DNA of 64,000 nucleotides from Pelomonas aquatica (GTDB taxonomy: Bacteria; Pseudomonadota; Gammaproteobacteria; Burkholderiales; Burkholderiaceae_C), in assembly GCF_026712205.1 (NCBI RefSeq), contig NZ_JAPPUW010000004.1, forward strand, positions 1 to 64,000. Direction: 5' to 3'. Both the position numbers and the translations under genes were made by a program. Of the stretch, positions 23,037-32,215 are shown one piece after another. Below the pieces are notes generated by a model, which was given only the letters and a program-made list of their open reading frames with translations, was not told the origin of the DNA and did not search any database. Positions within the stretch are counted from its first letter, which is position 1. Each line of letters begins with the position of its first letter.

Positions 23037-24014
23037 TCAGGCCAGCCCGGCCAGCAGCTTCTTCGCGTCCTCGACGTTGCGCGGGTTGGCGCGCCTGTTC
23101 TGCACGAAGCGCTCCAGTGCCGCCTTCGCGCCGGCCTTGTCGCCCTTGGCCAGCAGCGCCTCGCCGAGGCGGTGGTCGATGGGCAGGCGCTCGGCGCCCT
23201 CCAGCGCGCGGGCGCGCTCCAGCGACTTGACGGCCTCGTCGGCCTGGCCCATCGCGGTCTGCACGCGGCCCAGGCCGTAGAAGCCGGCGGCCTGGCCGGG
23301 GTAGTCGCGCTGCAAGGCCTCGAAGATGCCGCGCGCCTTGGGCAGGTTCTTCTGCTCCATGAACTCGAAGCCCAGCCGCGACCAGTTGCCGCGCAGCTCG
23401 CGCGCCACGGTGTGGTCGTCGCCCGGCTTCACGCTCGCCAGCTCGCGCTCGGCGCCGGTCCAGTCCTTGTCGTTCATCGCCAGCAGCGAGCGCAGCAGCT
23501 TGGCATGCTCGGGCTGGCGGGGCTGGGCCTGGTCGGCCAGTTCCCTGGCCTTGGTGGTGCTGCCGCCGGCGAAGCCGGGGGCCATCAGATAGAACTGCGT
23601 CAGGCCGCTGCGCGCCTCGAACAGCAGCGGGTCCAGCTCCACGGCCTTGACGAACTGGGCCTTGGTCTTGGCCGCCAGGCCGGGCATCCTGAAGACGCTG
23701 GCCGTCATGGCCTGCTGGCCGTAGACGCGGCCCAGCGCATAGGCGCAGGACGCACGCCTGTCGGCGCAGGCCTGCAGCGCCGGCAGGCTGGCCTCCAGGC
23801 GCTCGGCGTCGTTGTCGTCGGCGGCGGCCAGGCCCAGCGCGATGGCGGCCTGGTCATCGTCGGGCTGGGCCTTGACGCGGGCCTGGGCCGCGCGGGCCAG
23901 CTCGGCGGACTTGCCGGCATCCAGCCAGGCCTGCCATTGCGGATCCTTGAGGACATCGGCGGACGCGACGCCGGCCAGCAAGGCCAGCGCGAGGGGAACG
24001 AGGCGAAGGGTCAT
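23037..24014 (-). CDS. Secreted tetratricopeptide-repeat protein
   Basis: This 325-aa protein has a signal peptide (MTLRLVPLALALLAGVASA) and is largely built of helical TPR-like units, such as AGFYGLGRVQTAMGQADEAVKSLERARAL near residues 245-275 and HRLGEALLAKGDKAGAKAALERFV after it. TPR proteins act as protein-binding scaffolds; nothing here identifies the partner. It is probably periplasmic. It stands alone between lgt and the small Trp-rich protein gene. Confidence 0.8.
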   Translation of the reverse strand: MTLRLVPLALALLAGVASADVLKDPQWQAWLDAGKSAELARAAQARVKAQPDDDQAAIALGLAAADDNDAERLEASLPALQACADRRASCAYALGRVYGQQAMTASVFRMPGLAAKTKAQFVKAVELDPLLFEARSGLTQFYLMAPGFAGGSTTKARELADQAQPRQPEHAKLLRSLLAMNDKDWTGAERELASVKPGDDHTVARELRGNWSRLGFEFMEQKNLPKARGIFEALQRDYPGQAAGFYGLGRVQTAMGQADEAVKSLERARALEGAERLPIDHRLGEALLAKGDKAGAKAALERFVQNRRANPRNVEDAKKLLAGLA

Positions 24015-24142
24015 GCACGGCTCTCCTGGGTGACGCACATTGAACGCGCGGCCAGGACCTGGCGATGCCCGGGTTTTCTCGATGTGACTTCAGGCACGGC
24101 GCCTCGGCACTCGGCGCAGTGACGCCGGGCCGCGTCGAGCGC

Positions 24143-24403
24143 TCAGCGCTTCTTCTTCGCGCCCGGCTTGAACTGCCCGAGGGCCTCCATCTGCTGCTCG
24201 CGGCGGGCGGCCTTCCTGGCGTTCAAAGAATCCATTGCTTTGCGCTGCGTCAAACCCGTCGCATCCGCCCAGGCCCACCAGGCCAGGGCCAGCGCGAATG
24301 GCGACAGTACGATCACCCACGCCCAGAAATCATCGCTGTGAAACTGCACCCAGCCGCCCAGACGCAGCACAATGAAGAGCACGCCGATCAACACGAATGC
24401 CAT
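24143..24403 (-). CDS. Small Trp-rich membrane protein (TIGR04438 type)
   Basis: This 86-aa protein begins with a membrane segment ([15 protein letters not shown]), has a Trp-rich stretch ([19 protein letters not shown] and [12 protein letters not shown]) with a second segment, and ends in a basic tail (FKPGAKKKR). This matches the small Trp-rich protein family common in Burkholderiales; the function is unknown. It is divergent from the cytochrome c gene, with 60 bp between the starts. Confidence 0.8.
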   Translation of the reverse strand: MAFVLIGVLFIVLRLGGWVQFHSDDFWAWVIVLSPFALALAWWAWADATGLTQRKAMDSLNARKAARREQQMEALGQFKPGAKKKR

Positions 24404-24463
24404 GCGGCATCTCCTTCAGTTATCTTTGCAACCACTGTAGTCCAACGTCCGGAAAGGTTCCCC

Positions 24464-24760
24464 GTGAAAGTCCTGATCCTCAGTCTCGCCCTCGTCGCTC
24501 CCGCCGCCTTCGCCAGCCAGGATCTGGCCAAGGCGAAAAACTGCCTGGCCTGCCATGCGCTGGAGACCAAGCTCGTCGGCCCCGCCTACAAGGACGTGGC
24601 CGCCAAATACGCCAAGGACAAGGATGCCTACAAGAAGCTGGCCGAGAAGATCCAGAAGGGCGGCTCCGGCGTCTGGGGCCCCGTGCCCATGCCCGCCAAC
24701 CCGCAGGTCAGCGCGGCCGAGGCCGAGACGCTGGCCAAGTGGGTCTTGACCATCAAGTAA
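24464..24760 (+). CDS. Class I c-type cytochrome (c551/c552-like)
   Basis: This 98-aa periplasmic electron carrier has a signal peptide ([17 protein letters not shown]), the haem-binding motif CLACH directly after it, and the axial Met in [21 protein letters not shown] and the C-terminal LAKWVLTI helix also fit the family. It starts with GTG at 24464 with GGAAAGG just upstream. It is a short monohaem carrier that probably feeds a terminal oxidase or peroxidase. Confidence 0.93.
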   Translation: MKVLILSLALVAPAAFASQDLAKAKNCLACHALETKLVGPAYKDVAAKYAKDKDAYKKLAEKIQKGGSGVWGPVPMPANPQVSAAEAETLAKWVLTIK

Positions 24761-24847
24761 GCCCCTGCCGCAGCGAACCTGCGGCCCGGCAAAGCGCTGG
24801 CGCTTCGGCGAAGCCAAAGCCGGTTCCGCGGCAGTCGCTGGAAGTAC

Positions 24848-24871
24848 AAAGGCCCGCGAATGCGGGCCTTT
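24848..24871. terminator. Hairpin terminator between cytochrome c and acs
   Basis: A perfect 10-bp stem (AAAGGCCCGC with GCGGGCCTTT) encloses a GAAT loop between two converging genes. The following base run is short (GCGTTTG on the plus strand), so termination may be moderate, but position and symmetry suit both directions. Confidence 0.7.
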
Positions 24872-24895
24872 GCGTTTGCGGGAGAGCGCGGGAGG

Positions 24896-26857
24896 TCAGT
24901 AAGCCTGACCCAGTTGCTCAAGGATCGCGGGATTTTCCAGCGTGGAGGTGTCCTGCGTGACGCTCTCGCCCTTGGCCACCGAGCGCAGCAGGCGGCGCAT
25001 GATCTTGCCGGAGCGGGTCTTGGGCAGGTTGTCGCCGAAGCGGATGTCCTTGGGCTTGGCGATCGGGCCGATCTCCTTGGCGACGTGGTCGCGCAGCTGC
25101 TTGGCGATGGCCTTGGCCTCGTCGCCGCTGGGGCGCGGGCGCTTCAGCACGACGAAGGCGCAGATGGCCTCGCCGGTCGTGTCGTCCGGGCGGCCCACAA
25201 CGGCCGCCTCGGCCACCAGCTCGGTGCAGCTGACCAGGGCCGACTCGATCTCCATCGTGCCCATGCGGTGGCCGGACACGTTGAGCACGTCGTCGATGCG
25301 GCCGGTGATCGTGAAATAGCCGGTCTTCTCGTCGCGGATCGCGCCGTCGCCGGCCAGGTAGTAGCCCTTGAGCTCGGGCGGGTAGTAGCTCTTCCTGAAG
25401 CGCTCGGGGTCGCCCCAGATCGTGCGGATCATGGCCGGCCAGGGCTTCTTGACGACCAGGATGCCGCCCTGGCCGTTGGGCACGTCGTTGCCCATCTCGT
25501 CGACGATGGCCGCGGTGATGCCGGGGAAGGGCAGCGTGCAGGAGCCCGGCACCAGCGTCGTCACGCCGGGCAGCGGCGTGATCATGTGGCCGCCGGTCTC
25601 GGTCTGCCAGAAGGTGTCGACGATGGGGCAGCGACGGCCGCCGACATGCTCGTGGTACCACTCCCAGGCGGCCGGGTTGATGGGCTCGCCCACCGAGCCC
25701 AGCAGGCGCAGCGACGACAGGTCGTAGTTCTTCGGGTGCACGGCCTCATTGGTCTCGGCCGCCTTGATCAGCGAGCGGATGGCCGTGGGCGCCGTGTAGA
25801 AGATGCTGACCCTGTGCTTCTGGATCATCTGCCAGAAGCGGCCGGCGTCCGGGAAGGTGGGCACACCCTCGAAGACGATCTCGGTGCCGCCCAGGGCCAG
25901 CGGGCCGTAGGTGATGTAGCTGTGGCCGGTGACCCAGCCGATGTCGGCCGTGCACCAGAAGACGTCGTCGTCCTTCAGGTCGAAGGTCCACTTCGTCGTC
26001 AGGGCCGCATGCAGCAGATAGCCGCCGCTGCTGTGCTGCACGCCCTTTGGCTTGCCGGTGGAGCCCGAGGTGTAGAGCAGGAACAGCGGGTGCTCGGCCT
26101 CGACCCACTCGGGCGCGCAGGTCGTGGACTCGGCATTCATCAGGTCGTGCAGCCACATGTCGCGGCCCTCGACCCAGCCGATCCTGCCGCCGCTGCGCCG
26201 GTAGACGATGACGTCGCGCAGCGTGGGGCAGGCGCCGCCCTCCAGCGCCTCGTCGACGATGGCCTTCAGCGGCAGGGACTTGCCGCCGCGCATCTGCTCG
26301 TCGGCACAGATCAGCGCCACCGCGCCGGCGTCCTGAATGCGGTCGCGCAGCGATTGCGCCGAGAAGCCGCCGAACACGACCGAGTGGGTCGCGCCGATGC
26401 GCGCGCAGGCCTGCATCGCGACGACGCCCTCGACCGACATCGGCATGTAGATGACGACGCGGTCGCCCTTCTGGATGCCGCGGGCCTTCAGTGCATTGGC
26501 CAGCTGGCTGGTCCTGGCCAGCAGCTCCGCATAGCTCACGTGGGTGACGCTGCCGTCGTCGGCCTCGAAGATCAGCGCCGTCTTGGCGCCCTTGCCGGCC
26601 TCGACGTGGCGGTCCAGGCAGTTGTAGGAGACGTTCAGCCGGCCGTCCTCGAACCACTTGAAGAAGGGCGCATGGCTCTCGTCCAGCGTCTTCGTGAACG
26701 GCGTCTGCCAGCTCAGCAGCTCGCGGGCCAGGCGGGCCCAGTAGCCGGCGTAGTCCCTTTCGGCCTCGGCCACCAGCGCCGCATAGCCGGCCTCGCCCCT
26801 GACGTGGGCGTTGGCGACCCAGTCGGCACCGGGAGGATAGGTATTCAGCGTGCTCAT
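24896..26857 (-). CDS. acs: Acetyl-CoA synthetase (AMP-forming)
   Basis: This 653-aa enzyme activates acetate to acetyl-CoA through acetyl-AMP. The adenylation signature [29 protein letters not shown], the acetate-pocket segment [10 protein letters not shown], the hinge [17 protein letters not shown] and the C-terminal [14 protein letters not shown] with the acetylatable Lys are all present. Length is standard. AGGAGA precedes the ATG by 6 nt. It is monocistronic and divergent from yqhA. Confidence 0.98.
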   Translation of the reverse strand: MSTLNTYPPGADWVANAHVRGEAGYAALVAEAERDYAGYWARLARELLSWQTPFTKTLDESHAPFFKWFEDGRLNVSYNCLDRHVEAGKGAKTALIFEADDGSVTHVSYAELLARTSQLANALKARGIQKGDRVVIYMPMSVEGVVAMQACARIGATHSVVFGGFSAQSLRDRIQDAGAVALICADEQMRGGKSLPLKAIVDEALEGGACPTLRDVIVYRRSGGRIGWVEGRDMWLHDLMNAESTTCAPEWVEAEHPLFLLYTSGSTGKPKGVQHSSGGYLLHAALTTKWTFDLKDDDVFWCTADIGWVTGHSYITYGPLALGGTEIVFEGVPTFPDAGRFWQMIQKHRVSIFYTAPTAIRSLIKAAETNEAVHPKNYDLSSLRLLGSVGEPINPAAWEWYHEHVGGRRCPIVDTFWQTETGGHMITPLPGVTTLVPGSCTLPFPGITAAIVDEMGNDVPNGQGGILVVKKPWPAMIRTIWGDPERFRKSYYPPELKGYYLAGDGAIRDEKTGYFTITGRIDDVLNVSGHRMGTMEIESALVSCTELVAEAAVVGRPDDTTGEAICAFVVLKRPRPSGDEAKAIAKQLRDHVAKEIGPIAKPKDIRFGDNLPKTRSGKIMRRLLRSVAKGESVTQDTSTLENPAILEQLGQAY

Positions 26858-26920
26858 GGTCTGTCTCCTGGAAGTGGCTGGCGCGGACTGTGCGTGGGGC
26901 GACTGACGATGCCCTGACGA

Positions 26921-26936
26921 CGTGACAACCGTCACG
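26921..26936. promoter_or_regulatory. Small dyad in the acs/yqhA divergent promoter region
   Basis: CGTGACAACCGTCACG is a perfect 6-bp inverted repeat around AACC, followed 9 nt later by TAGAAT (26941-26947 region), a possible -10 box for yqhA. Its position between divergent genes fits an operator, but no regulator can be named. Confidence 0.35.
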
Positions 26937-26978
26937 CCACCTAGAATCGCGCGCCATTGTTGCCCGGCCCCCAAGACC

Positions 26979-27572
26979 ATGCGCCCCGCCCCTCAGTTGC
27001 GCCCCCTGCCCCGCCTGATCTTCGCCAGCCGCTGGCTGCAGCTGCCTCTCTACGTCGGCCTCATCGCGGCCCAGGCCATCTATGTGTGGCAGTTCTGGAC
27101 CGAACTGGTGCACCTGATCGAGGCCGCCTTCGGCAACGAGCATGCGCTGGAGCTGCTGGCCGGCAGCGTCGGCGCGAACGGCGCGGTGCCCGGCCGGCTG
27201 ACCGAGACGCTGCTGATGCTGGTCGTGCTGGGCCTCATCGACGTCGTGATGATCTCCAACCTGCTCATCATGGTCATCGTCGGCGGCTACGAGACCTTCG
27301 TGTCGCGCATGAACCTGGAGAGCCACCCCGACCAGCCCGAGTGGCTGAGCCATGTGAACGCGTCGGTGCTCAAGGTCAAGCTCGCCACGGCCATCATCGG
27401 CATCAGCTCCATCCATCTGCTCAAGACCTTCATCAACGCCGGCGCCTACGAGGAAAAGCAGCTGATGTGGCAGACCATCATCCACGTCGCCTTCCTGCTG
27501 TCGGCCATGGCCATCGCCGCGACGGACCGGCTGCTGCCGAAGCCGGTCCACCAAGACGGCGCAGACCACTAA
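26979..27572 (+). CDS. yqhA: YqhA/TIGR00645-family membrane protein
   Basis: This 197-aa inner-membrane protein of the YqhA family has a conserved N-terminus ([18 protein letters not shown]), helices near 20-40, 68-92, 136-158 and 165-182, and the hallmark [15 protein letters not shown] and [23 protein letters not shown]. The function is uncertain. Its last 4 bases overlap the 3' end of fumC on the other strand. Confidence 0.9.
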   Translation: MRPAPQLRPLPRLIFASRWLQLPLYVGLIAAQAIYVWQFWTELVHLIEAAFGNEHALELLAGSVGANGAVPGRLTETLLMLVVLGLIDVVMISNLLIMVIVGGYETFVSRMNLESHPDQPEWLSHVNASVLKVKLATAIIGISSIHLLKTFINAGAYEEKQLMWQTIIHVAFLLSAMAIAATDRLLPKPVHQDGADH

Positions 27573-28954
27573 CGCCCGACCATCTGCCCCGGCACGACCC
27601 AGGCGTCGAACTGCTCGGCCGTCACGTGCCCCAGCGCCAGCGCGGCCTCGCGCAGGCTGCTGCCGTCCTGGTGCGCCTTCTTCGCGATCTGGGCCGCCTT
27701 GTCGTAGCCGATATGGGTGTTGAGCGCCGTCACCAGCATCAGCGAGCGCTCCACCAGTTCGGCGATGCGTGCCTCGTCGGGCGCGATGCCGACGGCGCAG
27801 TGCCTGTCGAAGCTGGCCATGCCGTCCGCCAGCAGGCGCACGCTCTGCAGGAAGTTGTGGATGACCATGGGCCGGAACACGTTCAGCTCGAAATTGCCCG
27901 ACATGCCGCCGATGTTGATGGCCACGTCGTTGCCCATGACCTGGGCGGCCAGCATCGTCACCGCCTCGCTCTGCGTCGGGTTGACCTTGCCCGGCATGAT
28001 GGACGAGCCCGGCTCGTTCTCCGGGATGCGGATCTCGCCGATGCCGCTGCGCGGGCCGCTGGCCAGCCAGCGCACGTCGTTGGCAATCTTGTTCAGGCTG
28101 GCGGCCAGCGTCTTCAGCGCGCCGTGGGCATGGACCAGGGCATCGCAGGAGGCCATGGCCTCGAACTTGTTCGGCGCCGTGACGAAGGGCTGGCCCGTCA
28201 GCCGCGCCAGCTCCGCCGCGACCGCTTCGGCATAGCCCGGGGGCGCATTCAGCCCCGTGCCGACGGCCGTGCCGCCCAGCGCCAGTTCGTGGAGATGCGG
28301 CAGCGCAGCCAGCAGATGGCGCTCGCCGTGGGCCAGTTGGGCGACCCAGCCCGAGACCTCCTGCCCCAGCGTCAGCGGCGTGGCGTCCTGCAGATGGGTG
28401 CGGCCGATCTTGACGATGCCGTCGAAGGCCTCGGCCTTGGCCTGCAGCGTGGCCCGCAGCGCGCGCAGCGGCGGCAGCAGGCGCTGCGTCAGTGCCTGCA
28501 CGGCCGCGACATGCATGGCGGTCGGGAAGACGTCGTTGCTGCTCTGGCTGCGGTTGACGTCGTCGTTGGGATGCACGAGGCGGCCCTCCCCGCGCACGCC
28601 GCCCAGCAGCTCGCTGGCGCGGTTGGCCAGCACCTCGTTGACGTTCATATTGGTCTGCGTGCCCGAGCCCGTCTGCCAGACCACCAGCGGGAACTCGCCG
28701 GCGTGCCGGCCGGCGATGACCTCGTCGGCCGCCTTCACGATGGCCTCGGTCTTGGCCGCATCCTGCAGGCCCAGCGCCTGGTTGACGACGGCCGACGCGC
28801 GCTTGACCTGGGCCAGTGCCCGGATCAGCTCCGGCGCCTGGCGCTCGCCGGAGATGTCGAAGTTCTGCAGCGAGCGCTGCGTCTGCGCGCCCCACAGCCG
28901 GTCGGCCGGCACCTCGATGGGGCCGAAGGTGTCGCGTTCGATGCGGGTGTTCAT
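27569..28954 (-). CDS. fumC: Class II fumarase (iron-independent)
   Basis: This 461-aa enzyme of the aspartase/fumarase superfamily interconverts fumarate and malate. It has [17 protein letters not shown], the catalytic-loop signature [34 protein letters not shown] and [16 protein letters not shown]. Length is normal. It starts 87 bp from the unrelated class I fumarase, divergently, giving the cell an iron-sulphur-free and an iron-sulphur version side by side. Confidence 0.98.
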   Translation of the reverse strand: MNTRIERDTFGPIEVPADRLWGAQTQRSLQNFDISGERQAPELIRALAQVKRASAVVNQALGLQDAAKTEAIVKAADEVIAGRHAGEFPLVVWQTGSGTQTNMNVNEVLANRASELLGGVRGEGRLVHPNDDVNRSQSSNDVFPTAMHVAAVQALTQRLLPPLRALRATLQAKAEAFDGIVKIGRTHLQDATPLTLGQEVSGWVAQLAHGERHLLAALPHLHELALGGTAVGTGLNAPPGYAEAVAAELARLTGQPFVTAPNKFEAMASCDALVHAHGALKTLAASLNKIANDVRWLASGPRSGIGEIRIPENEPGSSIMPGKVNPTQSEAVTMLAAQVMGNDVAINIGGMSGNFELNVFRPMVIHNFLQSVRLLADGMASFDRHCAVGIAPDEARIAELVERSLMLVTALNTHIGYDKAAQIAKKAHQDGSSLREAALALGHVTAEQFDAWVVPGQMVGR

Positions 28955-29041
28955 CCGAGGGTCTCCTGGCAGGCTGTAAGCCGGATTGTGGGCAGGGCGC
29001 CGGATAATCCCGGTCGCAGTCCATCCTCACCCGACTCCGCC

Positions 29042-30583
29042 ATGACCGCCACGATCCGCCAGCAAGACCTCATCGACAGCGTTGCTGCCGCCCTGCAGTA
29101 CATCTCGTACTACCACCCGGCCGACTACATCGCCCACCTGGCCCGCGCCTACGAGAGCGAGGCCTCGCCGGCGGCCAAGGACGCCATCGCGCAGATCCTC
29201 ACCAACAGCCGCATGTGCGCCGAGGGCCGTCGCCCGATCTGCCAGGACACCGGCATCGTCAACGTCTTCCTGAAGATCGGCATGGACGTGCGCTGGGAAG
29301 GCTTCGCCGGCAGCATCGAGGACGCCGTCAACGAAGGCGTGCGCCAGGGCTACCTCAACCCCGAGAACAAGCTGCGCGCGAGCGTGCTGGACGACCCCAT
29401 CTTTGCGCGCAAGAACACCAGGGACAACACGCCTGCCGTCGTGCAGATGGAGGTGGTGCCCGGCAACACGGTGGACGTCATCGTCGCGGCCAAGGGCGGT
29501 GGCTCGGAGAACAAGAGCAAGGTCTATATGCTCAACCCCAGCGACGACATCGTCGACTGGGTGCTGAAGACCGTGCCGACCATGGGCGCCGGCTGGTGCC
29601 CGCCGGGCATGCTGGGCATCGGCGTCGGCGGCACGGCCGAGAAGGCGGCCCTGCTGGCCAAGCAGGCGCTGATGGAAGACATCGACATGTACGAGCTGCT
29701 GCAGCGCGGCCCGCAGAACAAGCTGGAAGAGCTGCGCATCGAGCTCTACGAGAAGGTCAATGCGCTCGGCATCGGCGCCCAGGGCCTGGGCGGCCTGACC
29801 ACCGTGCTGGACGTGAAGATCAAGACCTTCCCGACCCACGCGGCCAGCAAGCCCATCGCGATGATCCCGAACTGCGCGGCCACGCGCCACGCCCACTTCG
29901 TGCTGGACGGCAGCGGCCCGAGCTTCCTCGAAGCGCCGAGCCTGGACCTCTGGCCCGACGTGCACTGGGCGCCCGACTACAACAAGAGCAAGCGCATCGA
30001 CCTGAACGCGCTGACGCCGGCCGAGGTCGCGAGCTGGAAGCCCGGCGACACGCTGCTGCTGAACGGCAAGATGCTGACCGGCCGCGATGCCGCCCACAAG
30101 CGCATCCAGGACATGCTGGCCAAGGGCGAACCGCTGCCGGTGGACTTCACCAACCGCGTCATCTACTACGTCGGCCCCGTGGACCCGGTGCGCGACGAGG
30201 TCGTCGGCCCGGCCGGCCCCACCACGGCCACGCGCATGGACAAGTTCACCGACATGATGCTGGCCAAGACCGGCCTCATCGCGATGGTCGGCAAGGCCGA
30301 GCGCGGCCCGGTCGCCATCGAGTCGATCAAGAACCACAGGAGCGCCTACCTGATGGCGGTGGGCGGCGCGGCCTACCTCGTCAGCAAGGCCATCAAGGGC
30401 GCCAAGGTCGTCGGCTTCGCCGACCTGGGCATGGAAGCCATCTACGAGTTCGACGTGGCCGATATGCCGGTCACCGTGGCCGTGGACGCCAGCGGCACCA
30501 GCGCCCACGTCACCGGCCCGGCGGACTGGCAGCAGCGCATCGCCTCGGGCAAGGCCGTCGGCATCCCGGTCGCCGTCGCCTGA
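29042..30583 (+). CDS. fumA: Class I fumarase (4Fe-4S)
   Basis: This 513-aa oxygen-sensitive fumarase is of the FumA/FumB type. Likely cluster cysteines lie in RPICQDTGIVNVF, GAGWCPPGMLGIGVGG and IPNCAATRHAHF. The C-terminal swivelling beta domain carries MLTGRDAAHKRI and GPAGPTTATRMDKF. GATAAT (29003-29008) is a possible -10 box in the 87-bp region shared with fumC. Substrate could include related dicarboxylates, but fumarate is most likely. Confidence 0.95.
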   Translation: MTATIRQQDLIDSVAAALQYISYYHPADYIAHLARAYESEASPAAKDAIAQILTNSRMCAEGRRPICQDTGIVNVFLKIGMDVRWEGFAGSIEDAVNEGVRQGYLNPENKLRASVLDDPIFARKNTRDNTPAVVQMEVVPGNTVDVIVAAKGGGSENKSKVYMLNPSDDIVDWVLKTVPTMGAGWCPPGMLGIGVGGTAEKAALLAKQALMEDIDMYELLQRGPQNKLEELRIELYEKVNALGIGAQGLGGLTTVLDVKIKTFPTHAASKPIAMIPNCAATRHAHFVLDGSGPSFLEAPSLDLWPDVHWAPDYNKSKRIDLNALTPAEVASWKPGDTLLLNGKMLTGRDAAHKRIQDMLAKGEPLPVDFTNRVIYYVGPVDPVRDEVVGPAGPTTATRMDKFTDMMLAKTGLIAMVGKAERGPVAIESIKNHRSAYLMAVGGAAYLVSKAIKGAKVVGFADLGMEAIYEFDVADMPVTVAVDASGTSAHVTGPADWQQRIASGKAVGIPVAVA

Positions 30584-30620
30584 CGCCGCCACAATCGGGC
30601 GGCCACAACGACCGCCCGAC

Positions 30621-31076
30621 ATGATCCACATCCGCGCTATCCAGCCCACCGACCGCGCCGCCTGGCAGCCGCTCTGGGACGGCTACAACGCCTTCTACGG
30701 CCGCGCCGGCGAGGCCGCCCTGCCCGTCCCCGTCACCGAGACGACCTGGGCGCGCTTCTTCGACGCCGCCGAACCGGTGTACGCCCTGGTCGCCGTGGAT
30801 GAACACGGCGCGCTGCTCGGCCTCGTGCACTACCTCTACCACCGCAGCACGACGCGCATCGAGCCGACCTGCTATCTGCAGGACCTGTTCACCGCTCCGG
30901 AGGCCCGCGGCCGCGGCGTCGGCCGCGCGCTGATCGAGGGCGTGTACGCCGCGGCCCGCGAGGCCGACGTGAAGCGGGTCTACTGGCAGACCCACACGAC
31001 CAACGCCGCCGGCCGCGCCCTCTACGACAAGCTGGCCGAGCACCGCGGCTTCATCGTCTACGGCCACGACGTCTGA
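30621..31076 (+). CDS. GNAT-family N-acetyltransferase
   Basis: This 151-aa single-domain protein has the acetyl-CoA loop DLFTAPEARGRGVGRALIEGVY (matching R/QxxGxG/A) and a final VYWQTHTTNAAGRALYDKLAEHRGFIVYG, typical of small-molecule GNAT enzymes with a YDKL motif. The substrate is unknown. It starts 37 bp after fumA and 10 bp before the dehydrogenase, so may be co-transcribed. Confidence 0.9.
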   Translation: MIHIRAIQPTDRAAWQPLWDGYNAFYGRAGEAALPVPVTETTWARFFDAAEPVYALVAVDEHGALLGLVHYLYHRSTTRIEPTCYLQDLFTAPEARGRGVGRALIEGVYAAAREADVKRVYWQTHTTNAAGRALYDKLAEHRGFIVYGHDV

Positions 31077-31086
31077 GGAAACGACC

Positions 31087-32103
31087 ATGAGCAACAACAT
31101 CCGCGCCTACGCCGCCCACACGGCCGGCGGCCCGCTGCAGCGCTTCGACTACGACCCCGGCCCGCTGGGCGACGAGGATGTCGAGATCACGGTCGAGCAC
31201 TGCGGCATCTGCCACTCCGACCTCGCCATGATCGACAGCGAGTGGTTCCCGGCCAGCTACCCCGTCGTGCCCGGCCACGAGGTCGTCGGCCGCATCACGG
31301 CCCTGGGCCCGCATGCCAAGGGCCGCCGCATCGGCCAGCGCGTCGGCGTGGGCTGGCATGCCGGCAGCTGCACGCACTGCAACTTCTGCCTCGGCGGCGA
31401 GCAGCATCTCTGCGCCAAGCGCCAGGCGACGCTGATCGGCCGCCACGGCGGCTTTGCGGACCGGCTGCGCGCACATTGGTCCTGGGCCATCCCGCTGCCC
31501 GAGTCCCTCGACCCGGCCGCGGCCGGTCCGCTGATGTGCGGCGGCGGCACGGTCTTCCTGCCCTTCGTGCTGCATGCCATCAAGCCGACCGACCGCGTCG
31601 GCGTCGTCGGCATCGGCGGCCTCGGCCACATGGCCGTCAAGTTCGCGCGCGCCTGGGGCTGCGAGGTCACGGCCTTCACGTCCTCGCCGTCGAAGCGCGA
31701 CGAGGCGCTGGCACTGGGCGCGCACCGGACCGTGTCCAGCGTCGACAAGGCCGAGCTGAAGGCCGCCGCCGCCAGCCTGGACTTCCTGCTCATCACCGTA
31801 GGCAGCACGCTGAACTGGGATGCGCTGCTGGCCACGTTGGCGCCCAAGGGCCGCATGCACCTCGTCGGCGTCGTCACCGACGCGTTGAGCCTGAAGAGCG
31901 GCGGGCTGCTGGGCTGGCAGAAAAGCCTGTCCGCCTCGCCCACGCCGCCACCTGCGGTGTTGAGGACCATGCTGGACTTCGCGGCCCGCCACCAGATCCT
32001 GCCGCAGGTGGAGCGCTTCGCGATGGGCCGCGTCAACGACGCGCTGGACCACCTGCGCTCGGGCAAGGCGCGCTACCGCGTCGTGCTGGACGCGGATTTC
32101 TGA
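31087..32103 (+). CDS. Zinc-dependent alcohol/aldehyde dehydrogenase (YahK/Ahr-like)
   Basis: This 338-aa medium-chain dehydrogenase has the catalytic-zinc Cys in HCGICHSDLAM and GHEVVG, structural-zinc cysteines in CTHCNFCLGGEQHLC and the Rossmann motif GVVGIGGLGHMAVKFARAWG. SSPSKRDEA after the second strand suggests NADPH. It resembles broad aldehyde reductases. Its TGA stop at 32101-32103 directly touches the 103-bp repeat that follows. Confidence 0.92.
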   Translation: MSNNIRAYAAHTAGGPLQRFDYDPGPLGDEDVEITVEHCGICHSDLAMIDSEWFPASYPVVPGHEVVGRITALGPHAKGRRIGQRVGVGWHAGSCTHCNFCLGGEQHLCAKRQATLIGRHGGFADRLRAHWSWAIPLPESLDPAAAGPLMCGGGTVFLPFVLHAIKPTDRVGVVGIGGLGHMAVKFARAWGCEVTAFTSSPSKRDEALALGAHRTVSSVDKAELKAAAASLDFLLITVGSTLNWDALLATLAPKGRMHLVGVVTDALSLKSGGLLGWQKSLSASPTPPPAVLRTMLDFAARHQILPQVERFAMGRVNDALDHLRSGKARYRVVLDADF

Positions 32104-32206
32104 TACGGCTTCGCAATCAAAGCGCTCACTGCGTTGCTTCGCCTTGCCGTGCTCAAGCACTGTCTGCGGCTTCGCGCCTCGTGATCACTTCGATTGCGAA
32201 CCCGTA
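32104..32206 (+). repeat. 103-bp inverted-repeat element, copy 1
   Basis: Its ends are imperfect inverted repeats: TACGGCTTCGCAATCAAAG (32104-32122) and, reversed, TACGGGTTCGCAATCGAAG (32188-32206), 17 of 19 matching. It has an internal hairpin, GTGCTCAAGCAC. A second copy in opposite orientation (39624-39726) differs at about 8 of 103 positions by eye. It lies between convergent genes, touching the dehydrogenase stop and ending 9 bp before the MscS stop, so may act as a shared terminator or mRNA-end structure. Confidence 0.85.
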
Positions 32207-32215
32207 TGTGCCGGC

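Noticed and set aside
24015-24142. Possible regulatory RNA between the TPR and Trp-rich protein genes
   Set aside because: No strong hairpin, terminator or promoter pattern; looks like ordinary spacer.
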